A stretch of DNA of 37,600 nucleotides from Candidatus Mediterraneibacter surreyensis (GCA_019118885.1 DWYB01000045.1:1-37600), one strand, 5' to 3'. Counted from the first letter of the stretch, positions 15,614-24,973 are shown. Notes: a model not told the origin generated them from the letters alone. Numbers and translations: made by a program.

Positions 15614-16633
15614 TTATTCTACTTTTGGAAAGCGGATTGACATCTCGAATCCCTTACCGCTCTGGGAACGGGCTTCTAATCCCAGACTCAGATCATCCGC
15701 CATCTTCCTGCAGAGATACAGGCCCATCCCCGTTGCTTTCTTTCCTGTGTCGGCCGGATTTCCTGTAAAACCTTTCTCAAAAATGTAAGGGAAGTCACAT
15801 TCTTTCACTCCAACACCGTTGTCGCATATGCGCAGCACATCTTCCGACTCCAGCTGCTCCAAAGAGATCGTAAGTTCCGGCTGTTTCTTTCTGCAGTCAC
15901 TGTATTTTGCCGCATTACTTATAATCTGTCCCAGCAGAAATTCAATCCCTCTGCGGTCAGTAAACACTAAAAACGCTGGCACGTGTACGGTAATCCTGAA
16001 ATTCTTCTCTTTCAGGAGCAGACTGTAATCTTCCAGTACCTCACTGATGCAGTTGTTCAGATCTACAGGCTCGAACAGGTAATCCTTTCTGCCGCTCTTT
16101 AGACGTGCGTAGTAGAGAATCTGGCTGATATACTCCTGGAGCCGGCTTCGGACATACTCCAGCTTAAACGCAGCTGATGCAGGAATCTCATCTCCCTGAT
16201 TGTCCAATACCATTGTCAGCAGTGACAGAGGATTTTTCGTCTCGTGGGCCCACGCCTCCACATATTCCTCGTAGTCCTCCGCCACGGCCCGCGCTCTGCT
16301 GCAGGCGGCATCTTTTTCCCGCAGGACAGTTCCCAGCAGACGGACAGATTCTCGTTCCGATGCGCTTACCGCCCGAATCAGATTTTCTTCGTTGATAAGA
16401 TCAGGATTCTTCAGAAATGCGTGGAACGCCTTGCCTCTCCTCTGCTCTGTACGATCCAGAATAAACGCCACAATAAAAAACAACAGAACAGTTCCCATCA
16501 CGATCAGAGGAACCAATATGCCAAAGGCATCTGCTGCAGAAAGCCAAAGCAGCAGCGCTGACATTAGATCAAGCCAAAGCAGCAGAACAAGCCATGGAAG
16601 ATAACGCAATAAATAAAGCAGCCTTTTTCTCAT
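15614..16633 (-). CDS. BceS-like sensor histidine kinase
   Basis: The 339-residue kinase has two closely spaced N-terminal membrane segments (about residues 10-32 and 38-60) with almost no external loop. This is the layout of intramembrane-sensing kinases that take their signal from a partner ABC transporter. The phospho-acceptor histidine is in EAWAHETKNPLSLL (His near 130), followed by the N box (GQIISNAAKYS) and G boxes (DNGVGV, GMGLYL). The ATG at 16633 shares a base with the regulator stop (TGATG); a GTG one codon earlier is an alternative. It forms a Bce module with the three genes upstream. Confidence 0.93.
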   Translation of the reverse strand: MRKRLLYLLRYLPWLVLLLWLDLMSALLLWLSAADAFGILVPLIVMGTVLLFFIVAFILDRTEQRRGKAFHAFLKNPDLINEENLIRAVSASERESVRLLGTVLREKDAACSRARAVAEDYEEYVEAWAHETKNPLSLLTMVLDNQGDEIPASAAFKLEYVRSRLQEYISQILYYARLKSGRKDYLFEPVDLNNCISEVLEDYSLLLKEKNFRITVHVPAFLVFTDRRGIEFLLGQIISNAAKYSDCRKKQPELTISLEQLESEDVLRICDNGVGVKECDFPYIFEKGFTGNPADTGKKATGMGLYLCRKMADDLSLGLEARSQSGKGFEMSIRFPKVE

Positions 16634-17310
16634 CACTGATCCTCCTCATTTTCCAGGCGATATCCCATACCCCGGACCGGAGTGATCTTCTGTTTCATTC
16701 CAAGCCTCGTCATTGTCTTTTTCAGCCTTGTCAGATTAACCTGCAGCGCATTCTCGTCAATAAACTCCGTTGTTCCCCACAGCGCTGTACACAGTTCATC
16801 TTTTGTGACCGTCCTGGCGCTGCGTGACAGAAATATCTCAAGCAGTTTTCCCTGATTTTTTGGAAGTACAATAGAGCTGTTGTTGATGTACAGCGTATAA
16901 GTCTGACGGTCCAGCAGAAAGCCCGGCCCCTCCAGCAGATTTGCCCGGCCTTCATAACGCTTAAGAACATTGGACACCCGTGCGAGAATTCTCTCCCTGC
17001 GGCAGGGTTTCGTCAGATATTCGTCCGCCCCAAGTTCAAGAGCTCGAAGCTCATCTTTCATCTGATCCCGGGAGGTCAGTACCAGAACCGGGAACGAGCT
17101 TCTTCCTTTGATCTCCCGGCAGATCTGAAATCCGCTGACACCCGGAAGATTGAGATCCAGCACTGCAAGATCAGGGGAAATCTGTTCCAACTGTTCCGCC
17201 ACATGATCAAATTCGCGGATCTCTATTGCCTTATATCCCGCTTTTCTCAGCATCATCGCCAGCTCTTCACGCATAAGAGGTTCATCCTCTACTACCGCGA
17301 TCTGCTTCAT
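16633..17310 (-). CDS. BceR-like response regulator
   Basis: This OmpR/PhoB-type regulator (225 residues) has an N-terminal receiver domain with acidic residues in VVEDEPL, the phosphorylated Asp in LAVLDLNLPG and Lys in YLTKPCRRE, followed by a winged-helix DNA-binding domain ending in RGMGYRL. I set the start at the ATG at 17310, which has GGAGG upstream; an in-frame upstream ATG would add 22 unconserved residues. It sits between the permease and the kinase, the usual partners. Its target is expected to be the transporter promoter upstream of the ATPase gene. Confidence 0.94.
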   Translation of the reverse strand: MKQIAVVEDEPLMREELAMMLRKAGYKAIEIREFDHVAEQLEQISPDLAVLDLNLPGVSGFQICREIKGRSSFPVLVLTSRDQMKDELRALELGADEYLTKPCRRERILARVSNVLKRYEGRANLLEGPGFLLDRQTYTLYINNSSIVLPKNQGKLLEIFLSRSARTVTKDELCTALWGTTEFIDENALQVNLTRLKKTMTRLGMKQKITPVRGMGYRLENEEDQ

Positions 17311-17365
17311 TCTTTCCTGCACCTCCTGTCGACAGTTACTCTTTCTTTGCTTTGTATTCAGGCCG

Positions 17366-19444
17366 TCATTCTTCACGCTCCGGTGCCATCAGTGTCAACA
17401 GATACCTGCTGCTGGATCGCTTTACCGCAGCCATATAAATGTATTCTATCACACAGAGCATAAGAATCATAGCTGCAGAAATAAACATCATCTCTCCGGC
17501 TGACCCCCGGGTCACGGATGACAGCAGCCCCGTGAACAGCGCCCGCACTGCAAACAGGCTGCTTACAGCCGCTGCGAATACCGGGATCCCGAAATACCAG
17601 TTGATCTGTTTCTTTGCCGACGCGCACAGTGTTTCATACACAGCGCCAAGCTTTATGAGCGTTTTATATCTCCGGTTTGTCTTCTGCTGGTTCATCAGGA
17701 ACTGGACTCCGATCACCGTGTTTGCCACGATCAGAAAGATGATCGCAAGATAGATCGTAATATAGCTGGCTGCCACGATATAGAACAGCTGCCTCCCCAT
17801 ATTCTGCAGATAACTCTCATAATTCAGTCCGGTTTCATTTAATCTCTCATTCATCTCCGAGATTGCCTGCATAAGACCTGTTTTTTCCGATACACTGCTA
17901 TCCAGCACTCCGTTGACATACACGTCATACTGCCCCTGTGTGTAATATTGAAATGCGTCATCCGGCAGGATCAGCGCAAAGGAGAGGGTGATCGAATAAT
18001 CTGTCACGACTGCTGTCGTCTGCACCTTACCTGTCAATCGGAGAGTATTTCCGCCGACTTCCACTTCCGGCCGGTCTGCCAGCACCGTATTCATGATCTC
18101 AGCCTGCCTGTCATTAAGAAAACTGCTGTCCATATATACAGCCCCCTCGCCTTCTCCCAGTTCCACCTCGGGAAGTCCTGCCGTGCGAAGCAGTTCATTA
18201 TACCCGGAAAGAGAAATGAGCGACGGGAAATCCGCGAATCCTAAATTATTTAAAAGCACATCTCTGTCATCTGAAGCAGGAAATTTTGCCGCCTGTTCCA
18301 ACACCTCATTCATCGAGTATGCATTTTCAAAATCTTCTGCCGTGCGGATATCACCGATCTTCATTTCGAACAATTCCGAAAACTCCGTATCCAGTCCGCT
18401 CTTGCGCAGTGTATCAAGTGCATCCGCAGCTGTCTGCTCCTGATTCGGTTCATCCGTATATTCCGGTATAAATGTATAATCCAGCACATGTGGATCTGAC
18501 TGGCCATAATAAACCGCGATTGCAACTCCCGCGCCAAAGCAGCAGAGAGCTCCAAGTATCAGCAGCGAGCTGACCGCCATCGTTCCCGACTGACGGACTA
18601 CATTTTCCTGCAGCTGGCGCGCATTGAATACATGCAGCCGCCGGTTCCGTTTTTCGGATTTTATTATCAGGTTAAATATATATCTGAGCCCATAGAAGAA
18701 AAGCAGCGTTCCCGCAAATCCAAGAAGCACCGTAATCCCCATCATCCCGATCTGATACCAGGATATTCCCCTGATCGCCAGATAATATGCCGTTCCAAGA
18801 CAGAGGATGCCGGCAAAGAGCGCCAGGCCATACACAGGCGCCGGATGCTGTCTCTTTGTTTCCTCCGGCTTTTCAGCCAGAAGTGAACCGATTTCCCGAC
18901 GACTTATCTTTACGCTCAGAATCAGGAATGCTGCAAGCTTGATCAGGAAGAAACCAGCAGCAGTCAGCAGGATGCCATCAAGCGACATTGTGAACCGGTG
19001 CCCGATGATTCCCAGACCAACCAGCCGGGCGGTAACCAGACTGATCAGTTCCGACAGAAGAACTCCTGCGGGAAGCCCGGTCAGCAGAGCAATAGCACTG
19101 CTCCGTATGTCTTCCGCCAGAAGAAGGACAAACAGCCTGTTCCGTGTCATTCCCATCATCAGATACATGCCAAACTCATGTCTGCGCCGTTCAAGCTGGA
19201 ACTTACTGGCAAAGTAGACCAAAAAGAACAGAACGACCAATGTCATCACATAAAAAACAGGGATCATTGTAAGGAGACGGTTTACCGCATCACTTTCCAT
19301 TGTCTTCAGAAAAAGCATGACATCCTGATGTGAAAGAGAAAGTATAATATAAAATGCGATAACAGAAACGAGAAGCGTCGTAAAAAACAGACCGTTCTCT
19401 TTTCTGCTTCTCCTGCTGTTACGGGTAATAAGCTCAAAGAACAT
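17366..19444 (-). CDS. BceB-like ABC transporter permease
   Basis: The 692-residue protein is a FtsX-type permease of the peptide-resistance group (BceB, VraE): an N-terminal helix, then three helices, further helices, and a large extracellular domain between the middle and C-terminal helices (about residues 310-520), then three helices at the end. The large external domain binds cell-envelope-active peptides and the transporter both frees the lipid II-cycle target and signals to the kinase. Its ATG overlaps the upstream ATPase stop by 11 bases, with GGAGGAGGG before it. The peptide recognised cannot be predicted. Confidence 0.93.
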   Translation of the reverse strand: MFFELITRNSRRSRKENGLFFTTLLVSVIAFYIILSLSHQDVMLFLKTMESDAVNRLLTMIPVFYVMTLVVLFFLVYFASKFQLERRRHEFGMYLMMGMTRNRLFVLLLAEDIRSSAIALLTGLPAGVLLSELISLVTARLVGLGIIGHRFTMSLDGILLTAAGFFLIKLAAFLILSVKISRREIGSLLAEKPEETKRQHPAPVYGLALFAGILCLGTAYYLAIRGISWYQIGMMGITVLLGFAGTLLFFYGLRYIFNLIIKSEKRNRRLHVFNARQLQENVVRQSGTMAVSSLLILGALCCFGAGVAIAVYYGQSDPHVLDYTFIPEYTDEPNQEQTAADALDTLRKSGLDTEFSELFEMKIGDIRTAEDFENAYSMNEVLEQAAKFPASDDRDVLLNNLGFADFPSLISLSGYNELLRTAGLPEVELGEGEGAVYMDSSFLNDRQAEIMNTVLADRPEVEVGGNTLRLTGKVQTTAVVTDYSITLSFALILPDDAFQYYTQGQYDVYVNGVLDSSVSEKTGLMQAISEMNERLNETGLNYESYLQNMGRQLFYIVAASYITIYLAIIFLIVANTVIGVQFLMNQQKTNRRYKTLIKLGAVYETLCASAKKQINWYFGIPVFAAAVSSLFAVRALFTGLLSSVTRGSAGEMMFISAAMILMLCVIEYIYMAAVKRSSSRYLLTLMAPEREE

Positions 19445-20207
19445 TGGCGCTCCCTCCTCCCAGCTGTGACATTACTTTTAATATCCTCTCATAAAAATCC
19501 TGCTGCGTTTCATCCGGAGTATCACGTCTTAACTCATGAAAGATCCGTCCGTCCCGGATAAACAGGATACGTTTACAGTAACTTGCCGCATTCGAGTCAT
19601 GGGTCACCATAAGGATCGTTGTATTTTCATCCTCATTTAGTCCTGCAAGCTTTTTCATCAGTGTTTTTGCATTTTTTGAGTCGAGCGCGCCCGTCGGTTC
19701 GTCTGCGAGTATGATCCCCGGATCCATGATCAGCGCTCTTGCCGCCGCAACACGCTGCTTCTGTCCTCCTGACATCTGGGATGGAAACTTATCGAGCACA
19801 TCCGTGATCTCAAGATAGGACGCCAGCCGCGACAATCGCTTCCGGCTCTCTCCGTCGGATACGTTATGGAGAGACATCGGAAGCATAATGTTCTCCCTGC
19901 CGGTCAGGTTATCGATCAGTTCAAAATTCTGGAACAGATAGCCGATCTCTCTTCCCCTGTACTGCGCAAGCTTCTTTCCTTTCAGCGAATGTATTTCCGT
20001 ACCTTTCATCATGATCCTGCCGCTGTCCGGCTCTATTACCGTTGCAATACAGTTCAGAAGCGTCGATTTTCCCGAACCGCTGCTCCCCATGATCCCTAAG
20101 AATTCTCCCTCCATTACCTGTAATGTTATCCCGTCCAGGGCTTTCGTCCGGCTTCCCTGCTTCCCGTAATATTTCTTTAAACTGTCAATTTCAAGAATCG
20201 TCTTCAT
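19434..20207 (-). CDS. BceA-like ABC transporter ATP-binding protein
   Basis: The 257-residue ATPase has Walker A GSSGSGKST (41-49), Q-loop FQNFEL, signature MSGGQKQRV, Walker B IILADEPTGALDS and the H-loop MVTHD, as in the MacB/LolD/BceA group. It powers the permease encoded next. The ATG at 20207 follows GGGAGG. It is the first gene of the four-gene module transporter-regulator-kinase on the minus strand. A loose dyad of CTGTA/CTACAG sequence around 20250-20275 could be the regulator site, but the match is weak. Confidence 0.94.
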   Translation of the reverse strand: MKTILEIDSLKKYYGKQGSRTKALDGITLQVMEGEFLGIMGSSGSGKSTLLNCIATVIEPDSGRIMMKGTEIHSLKGKKLAQYRGREIGYLFQNFELIDNLTGRENIMLPMSLHNVSDGESRKRLSRLASYLEITDVLDKFPSQMSGGQKQRVAAARALIMDPGIILADEPTGALDSKNAKTLMKKLAGLNEDENTTILMVTHDSNAASYCKRILFIRDGRIFHELRRDTPDETQQDFYERILKVMSQLGGGSANVL

Positions 20208-20311
20208 TCAAGTACCTCCCTTGTGATTATGGATACATGATAGCATATGGCCTGTAGAGAAAACACTTACAGATGATGAAAGGTTTTAGAATTCGTATAT
20301 TTCAGAAAGGA

Positions 20312-20360
20312 GACAAGACCGGAACTTTTTCGGGTAAGTTCCGGTCTTGTCATGTTTTTC
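20312..20360 (+). terminator. Strong hairpin between bceA-like and DUF6512-like genes
   Basis: GACAAGACCGGAACT (20312-20326) pairs perfectly with AGTTCCGGTCTTGTC (20337-20351) around a ten-base loop, followed after two bases by GTTTTT on the plus strand. No plus-strand gene lies directly upstream, so it would act on a short leader transcript (attenuator of the downstream gene) or, in mirror form, lie in the bce promoter region. Confidence 0.55.
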
Positions 20361-20443
20361 ATCTAAATCTTCAGATAGTTTATGTAAATGTGTTGTACTG
20401 CATATACTGTAAATGATAATATCAGCATATACAGGTGATACTT

Positions 20444-20962
20444 ATGAAAAATATCAAGGTCTGGTTCATCGTCGGTTTTATCTTTGCATCAGTATTAGGA
20501 ACGTTATCACACTTTTTCTACGACTGGTCCGGGCAAAATCCGCTGATCGGTCTGATAAGTCCTGTCAATGAATCCACATGGGAACATATGAAACTTGTAT
20601 TTTTTCCTGTGCTTATCTGGTCGTTTTTCATTCCTTCTCGCATAAGAGACAAATTGCCCGCCTTCAGGCCTGCGTTTCTTCTTGGCGGACTTTGGGGAAC
20701 TCTGTCGGTTCCGGTTCTGTTCTATACGTACTCAGGCATACTCGGGAGAAATATCGCCTGGGCGGATATTGCCATATTTTTTATCAGTGTCTTTCTGGTA
20801 TTCCGCTGCACATGGATTTTACAGAATTCTGAACGCATATATGAAAAGAGAACCATTATTTATATCCTGACTGTCCTCTTCCTGATCTTTTTCTTTTTGT
20901 TCTCGTTTCTGCCTCCGGATATCGGACTGTTTTCCAATCCATTAGCTGCTCCTGTGTCGTAG
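20444..20962 (+). CDS. DUF6512-like small membrane protein
   Basis: The 172-residue protein is strongly hydrophobic with about five membrane segments. The region SHFFYDWSGQNPLIGLISP followed by NESTWEHMKLVFFPVL is a conserved motif of DUF6512-type proteins, and the ending FLPPDIGLF is also characteristic. Function is unknown. I use the ATG at 20444 because AGGTGA lies five to ten bases upstream; a GTG three codons earlier is in frame. It stands alone and converges with the adenylyltransferase-like gene. The family name rests on recognition of this motif. Confidence 0.7.
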   Translation: MKNIKVWFIVGFIFASVLGTLSHFFYDWSGQNPLIGLISPVNESTWEHMKLVFFPVLIWSFFIPSRIRDKLPAFRPAFLLGGLWGTLSVPVLFYTYSGILGRNIAWADIAIFFISVFLVFRCTWILQNSERIYEKRTIIYILTVLFLIFFFLFSFLPPDIGLFSNPLAAPVS

Positions 20963-20988
20963 GATTTAATGCATATTGCCTGTGACCG

Positions 20989-21561
20989 TCACTTGCCGCC
21001 GTAGGTATAATAGAGCTGCCGTATCCTCTGAGCGATGCCGTTTTTCTCCAGATATTCCGCTGCCGTCTTCGGCATGTGCTGCTTCCATTCCCCGCCTCTG
21101 GCAATTATGGCCCTCAGCTCCGTTCCCGTAATTCCTTTTTCTTCACCCGTTCTTCTCCATAAGACTTCTACATTAAGACCAAGAGACTGTAATATCTGAT
21201 ACTTTTCTTCATCCCACGGGCTGCAGATGCTCATATAGTACACTGCATCTGCAGGTGCATACTGAAGCAGGATATCCGGACTGCTGACCGGAAACGGTAT
21301 GATCTCAAACTCTTCTCTCCCCACCCCGAAATCCAGCAAGGCATCCCTGATCATCTCATATCGCTCAATATATGTGAGTGGATTGTCCGTCTTGGTCGTT
21401 CCGTGTTCATCAAGCGGCGATGTCGCCGGATATGCTGATACATCCGGATGCGTAATACCTATATATAATGTCCTGCACCTCATTTTCGCTGCCAGCAGGT
21501 ATTCCATATGCTTCAGATGGAGTACCTGAAATCTCCCGTGTATCACTCCTGTCTCTGTCAT
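20989..21561 (-). CDS. Nicotinamide/nicotinate-nucleotide adenylyltransferase-like protein
   Basis: The 190-residue protein belongs to the nucleotidyltransferase group that adds AMP to NMN or NaMN to make NAD precursors (NadM-like). It shows GRFQVLHLKHMEYLL near the N-terminus and the C-terminal signature ITGTELRAII. The usual HxGH is here HLKH, with lysine in place of glycine; related Clostridial proteins seem to share this. So the exact substrate is uncertain. The ATG at 21561 follows AAAGGAG; an ATG six codons earlier is less likely. It is the last gene of a five-gene operon. Confidence 0.75.
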   Translation of the reverse strand: MTETGVIHGRFQVLHLKHMEYLLAAKMRCRTLYIGITHPDVSAYPATSPLDEHGTTKTDNPLTYIERYEMIRDALLDFGVGREEFEIIPFPVSSPDILLQYAPADAVYYMSICSPWDEEKYQILQSLGLNVEVLWRRTGEEKGITGTELRAIIARGGEWKQHMPKTAAEYLEKNGIAQRIRQLYYTYGGK

Positions 21562-21613
21562 GATTCTGTCTCCTTTCACATAAGTTTCCTGTTACCTGCC
21601 CCTCTCCTGCCAT

Positions 21614-22129
21614 TCAGATGCTAAGACCTGTGACTTTTTCCCTCAGATGAGTCAGATCTGCCTGATCCGGATGCGGCAGTGCTTTATCAAAGTTTTCTAT
21701 CATCATTTCTACCTTGTCATCCTGCGGCATTTTCTCCTTCATTAACTCATAGCGTTTACGCACACTCTCAGGCATTTTCCCCTGACACATGTATGTACCG
21801 ACAACTGTATTGCCTTCCGGCAGATGAACACACACACGGTCTAAGATCTCAGAAAAATACTTCTCAGAACCTCCGAATCCCGCTGTTCCAAAAAGAAATA
21901 TGTTGCGGCCGTACAGTGTCTCTATATATTTCCGGATCCCTGCACTGCATTCCCCCTTATCAGTCCAGAAACCGAGGAAAAGTATTTCCGCTCCCTCCGT
22001 TGCACTCTGCGTATTTTCCTCCGGTGTTCCAAAGAATATACACTCCCGTTCACCGAGAACATTTCGTATTTCATCTGCCAGCATTTTCGTATTTCCTGTT
22101 GCACTTTCATAGATAACCGCATATTTCAT
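21614..22129 (-). CDS. Flavodoxin family protein (possibly BilS-like)
   Basis: The 171-residue protein starts with a flavodoxin FMN-phosphate loop (YESATGNTKMLA) and contains FLGFWTDKGECSAGIRKY and FGTAGFGGSEKYF, then the motif GTYMCQGKMPESVRKRYE. It is predicted to carry FMN and pass electrons in the cytoplasm. The last motifs resemble the BilS flavodoxin-like proteins linked to gut bilirubin reduction, but no bilirubin reductase gene (bilR) is present in this window, so that name remains a possibility only. Ribosome site AGGAAG precedes ATG. It is followed after 52 bases by the adenylyltransferase-like gene. Confidence 0.8.
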   Translation of the reverse strand: MKYAVIYESATGNTKMLADEIRNVLGERECIFFGTPEENTQSATEGAEILFLGFWTDKGECSAGIRKYIETLYGRNIFLFGTAGFGGSEKYFSEILDRVCVHLPEGNTVVGTYMCQGKMPESVRKRYELMKEKMPQDDKVEMMIENFDKALPHPDQADLTHLREKVTGLSI

Positions 22130-22157
22130 ATTCTTCCGCTTCCTTTCATATCATTGC

Positions 22158-23177
22158 TTATATAATCTCAAGCGCTTTTCCAACTATTTCCAGCTCATCT
22201 TCATATATACAATGTTTAAATAAATTTTCTGTCACTTTCTTCCGACATTCATCATAGTCCATCCACGCCACTTCAGAAACTTCCGACTCCTGCAGCGTAA
22301 GACGTTTTATCTCCACCGGTTCCCGGTAGATATAGATCGTACTCAGCTCATTATCCCGGAATGGCCGTCCGTAAAACTCACTTTCAAATCCGCACCGTCT
22401 TGTTCCCACCTTACAGAGCTGCTCTGGATAAGCGTCAATACCAAGTTCTTCTTTCAGTTCTCTTATAGCGCTCTCAAGATATCCTTGACCGGCTCCAACA
22501 TGCCCCGCCGAAGAGATATCCCAGCACCCGGGATTAGAATCCTTGCAGGCGCTTCGCTTCTGCAGAAGCAGATCATATCCGCTTTTATTGTTGGAACGAA
22601 CGATCCATGTGTGTACGGTCGGATGAAGCGAACCGTCTTCGTGCACGACTCCCCTCTCTTTTATCACGCCGGTCCTGCTGCCGTCTTCCCTGATTTCATC
22701 GAACAATTCCATAGGAACCCCGTCAAGAGCAGCATACTGGAGCACATCCCTTCTGTCATAGACAAGTTTCAGGGAAAAGAACTCTCTCCCCATATCCATC
22801 AGTCGAAAGAATATTTTATCTCCTTCCCACAGTTCCAACGCCGGGATGTTTTTCTTATCCACCCATTCCAGTTCACCTTCATCGCACTCGATCGGTTCTC
22901 CCACAAAACCATCCGCCGTATAAAGAGACATATATTCCACTGTATCCTCCCCGTATACAAATGTCACGATTCCTCTGTACTTCCAAGAAGTAAGGACATA
23001 TCCCGTCTCCTCTTTCACCTCGCGCAGGAGACATTCCTCCGGGCTCTCTCCATATTCAAAATGCCCTCCCACACCGATCCACTTGTCCTTATTCACATCA
23101 TTTTCTTTCACTGTGCGGTGGAGCATCAGATATTTATCGTCCTGCTCGATATAGCACAGGGTACTCAATCGTTCCAT
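22158..23177 (-). CDS. Bifunctional double-Nudix hydrolase
   Basis: The 339-residue protein is a fusion of two Nudix domains. The first (about residues 1-150) resembles MutT/8-oxo-dGTP diphosphatase, with Nudix box GGHFEYGESPEECLLREV continuing KEETGY. The second (about residues 165-335) resembles the isopentenyl-diphosphate isomerase-like Nudix group, with HTWIVRSNNKSGYDLLLQKR and box GHVGAGQGYLESAIRELKEELGI. All Nudix glutamates are present in both boxes, so both halves may be active. Start ATG follows AAGGAG, two bases after the ABC gene stop. Substrates are unknown. Confidence 0.88.
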   Translation of the reverse strand: MERLSTLCYIEQDDKYLMLHRTVKENDVNKDKWIGVGGHFEYGESPEECLLREVKEETGYVLTSWKYRGIVTFVYGEDTVEYMSLYTADGFVGEPIECDEGELEWVDKKNIPALELWEGDKIFFRLMDMGREFFSLKLVYDRRDVLQYAALDGVPMELFDEIREDGSRTGVIKERGVVHEDGSLHPTVHTWIVRSNNKSGYDLLLQKRSACKDSNPGCWDISSAGHVGAGQGYLESAIRELKEELGIDAYPEQLCKVGTRRCGFESEFYGRPFRDNELSTIYIYREPVEIKRLTLQESEVSEVAWMDYDECRKKVTENLFKHCIYEDELEIVGKALEII

Positions 23178-23179
23178 AC

Positions 23180-24973
23180 TTATGCGCTCTCCTTTTCTTC
23201 CGTGAACTGACTCTCATACAGATGTTTGTAAAAGCCTTTTTCTGCGAGCAGACTTTCGTGGTTTCCCTGCTCGATGATACGACCGTCTTTCATTACAAGA
23301 ATCACGTCCGCCTCTCGGACCGTAGACAGTCTGTGAGCCACGATAAATGTCGTCCTGCCTTTCATCAGCGCCGCAAATGCATCCTGTATCTTCATCTCTG
23401 TCCTTGTATCAATAGATGATGTCGCCTCGTCGAGGATCAGCATCGGCGGTCTGCACAGCATAACTCTTGCAATACATAGGAGCTGTTTCTGCCCCTGTGA
23501 GAGTCCTCCCCCGTCTTCTGTGATCCACGTATCGTATCCTTTTGGCAGACGTTTGATAAAGCTGTGAATATGGGAGGCTTTCGCCGCATCAATGATCTCC
23601 TCCTCCGTGGCATCCGGTCGTCCCATCGTAATATTATCCCGGATCGTTCCCGTTTTAAGCCAGGTGTCCTGAAGTACCATCCCGTATCCTGCCCGCAGGC
23701 TTTTTCTTGTCATATCCCGGATATCTATTCCTTCCACGGAAATCGATCCTTCTTTTACATCGTAAAACCGCATAAGCAGGTTAATTATCGTCGTCTTACC
23801 GCATCCTGTCGGCCCTACGATCGCGATCCGCTGCCCCGGTTTTACATCCAGATTAAAATCGCGGATCAGTTTCTGTCCTTCTACATAAGAAAAATCTACA
23901 TGATCAGCTCTGACATTTCCTTTGATATCTCTGAGTTCCACGGCATTCTCCGGTTCCGGCGTCTGCGGTTCTTCTTCGATCAGGTCGAAAATCCTCTGCG
24001 CACATGCCACAGCATTCTGGAATTCTGTTACCACGCCGGATATCTCATTAAACGGTTTTGTATACTGGTTGGCATAACTCAGAAAACTTGAGAGCTGCCC
24101 TACAGAAAGCGAACCATTTACCACAGCGAACGCTCCGGTAATCCCCACGCCTGTATAAACGAGACTATTTACAAAACGTGTGGACGGATTTGTGATGGAT
24201 GAGAAAAATGTAGCTTTCAGATACGCCTTGCCTAGACGTTCATTGATCTCATCAAACCGCTCTGTCACATCTTTTCCCCTTCCGAATGCCTGTACGACTT
24301 TCTGGTTCCCAACCATCTCATCAATCAGGCCGGTCTGCTCTCCTCTGATCTCTGACTGAAGCCGGAACATAGAAAACGTCCTCTTTGCAATGAAATTCGC
24401 CACAAAAAACGAAACCGGCGTAATCAGCACTACAACAAAAGTGATAGAAACATTAACAGAAAGCATAAAGCAGAATGTTCCGACGATCGTCGCAATCCCG
24501 GTAAAAAGCTGGGTAAATCCCATCAGAAGACCGTCCGCAAACTGATCCACATCCGCAATCACACGGCTGACCACTTCACCGTAAGGATGACCGTCAATAT
24601 ATTTCAGCGGAAGGATCTCAATCCTGCGGAATGCCTCGTTTCGGATGTCCTGCACAACCTGATAAGTCATTTTATTATTGCAGATATTCATAAGCCATTG
24701 AGCAAGCGCGGTCACAAGCGTACACACGCCGATCTGGATCATGACCCGGAATACGCCGGGAAAGTCCACCATTCCCGCATTGGTGATGTAATCCACCGCA
24801 TACCCGGTCAACTTCGGTACATAAAGGGTCAGAGCTACTGAGACAGTGGCGAGCAATATGGAAAATACAACAAAGATCCTGTATTTTCCCAGATGACGGA
24901 ATACCTTCTTTAATGTTTTCCCCTGACTCTGTTTTCTATTTGCATCTTTTGTTTCTGTTATTTTATCAGCCAT
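23180..24973 (-). CDS. ABC transporter, ATP-binding/permease half B
   Basis: The 597-residue half-transporter has six membrane helices followed by an ATPase domain: Walker A GPTGCGKTT, signature LSQGQ (changed from LSGGQ), Walker B MLILDEATSSID with the catalytic glutamate, H-loop IVAHRLST. It overlaps the upstream half by eight bases. It pairs with that half, which has the opposite set of deviations. The two together form a heterodimeric type IV exporter, likely for drugs or lipids, with one degenerate ATP site, like TM287/288 and LmrCD. Confidence 0.94.
   Translation of the reverse strand: MADKITETKDANRKQSQGKTLKKVFRHLGKYRIFVVFSILLATVSVALTLYVPKLTGYAVDYITNAGMVDFPGVFRVMIQIGVCTLVTALAQWLMNICNNKMTYQVVQDIRNEAFRRIEILPLKYIDGHPYGEVVSRVIADVDQFADGLLMGFTQLFTGIATIVGTFCFMLSVNVSITFVVVLITPVSFFVANFIAKRTFSMFRLQSEIRGEQTGLIDEMVGNQKVVQAFGRGKDVTERFDEINERLGKAYLKATFFSSITNPSTRFVNSLVYTGVGITGAFAVVNGSLSVGQLSSFLSYANQYTKPFNEISGVVTEFQNAVACAQRIFDLIEEEPQTPEPENAVELRDIKGNVRADHVDFSYVEGQKLIRDFNLDVKPGQRIAIVGPTGCGKTTIINLLMRFYDVKEGSISVEGIDIRDMTRKSLRAGYGMVLQDTWLKTGTIRDNITMGRPDATEEEIIDAAKASHIHSFIKRLPKGYDTWITEDGGGLSQGQKQLLCIARVMLCRPPMLILDEATSSIDTRTEMKIQDAFAALMKGRTTFIVAHRLSTVREADVILVMKDGRIIEQGNHESLLAEKGFYKHLYESQFTEEKESA

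Noticed and set aside
17310-17376. Upstream start for the BceR-like regulator
   Set aside because: The 22 extra residues are not receiver-like, and the internal ATG at 17310 has a clear GGAGG site.
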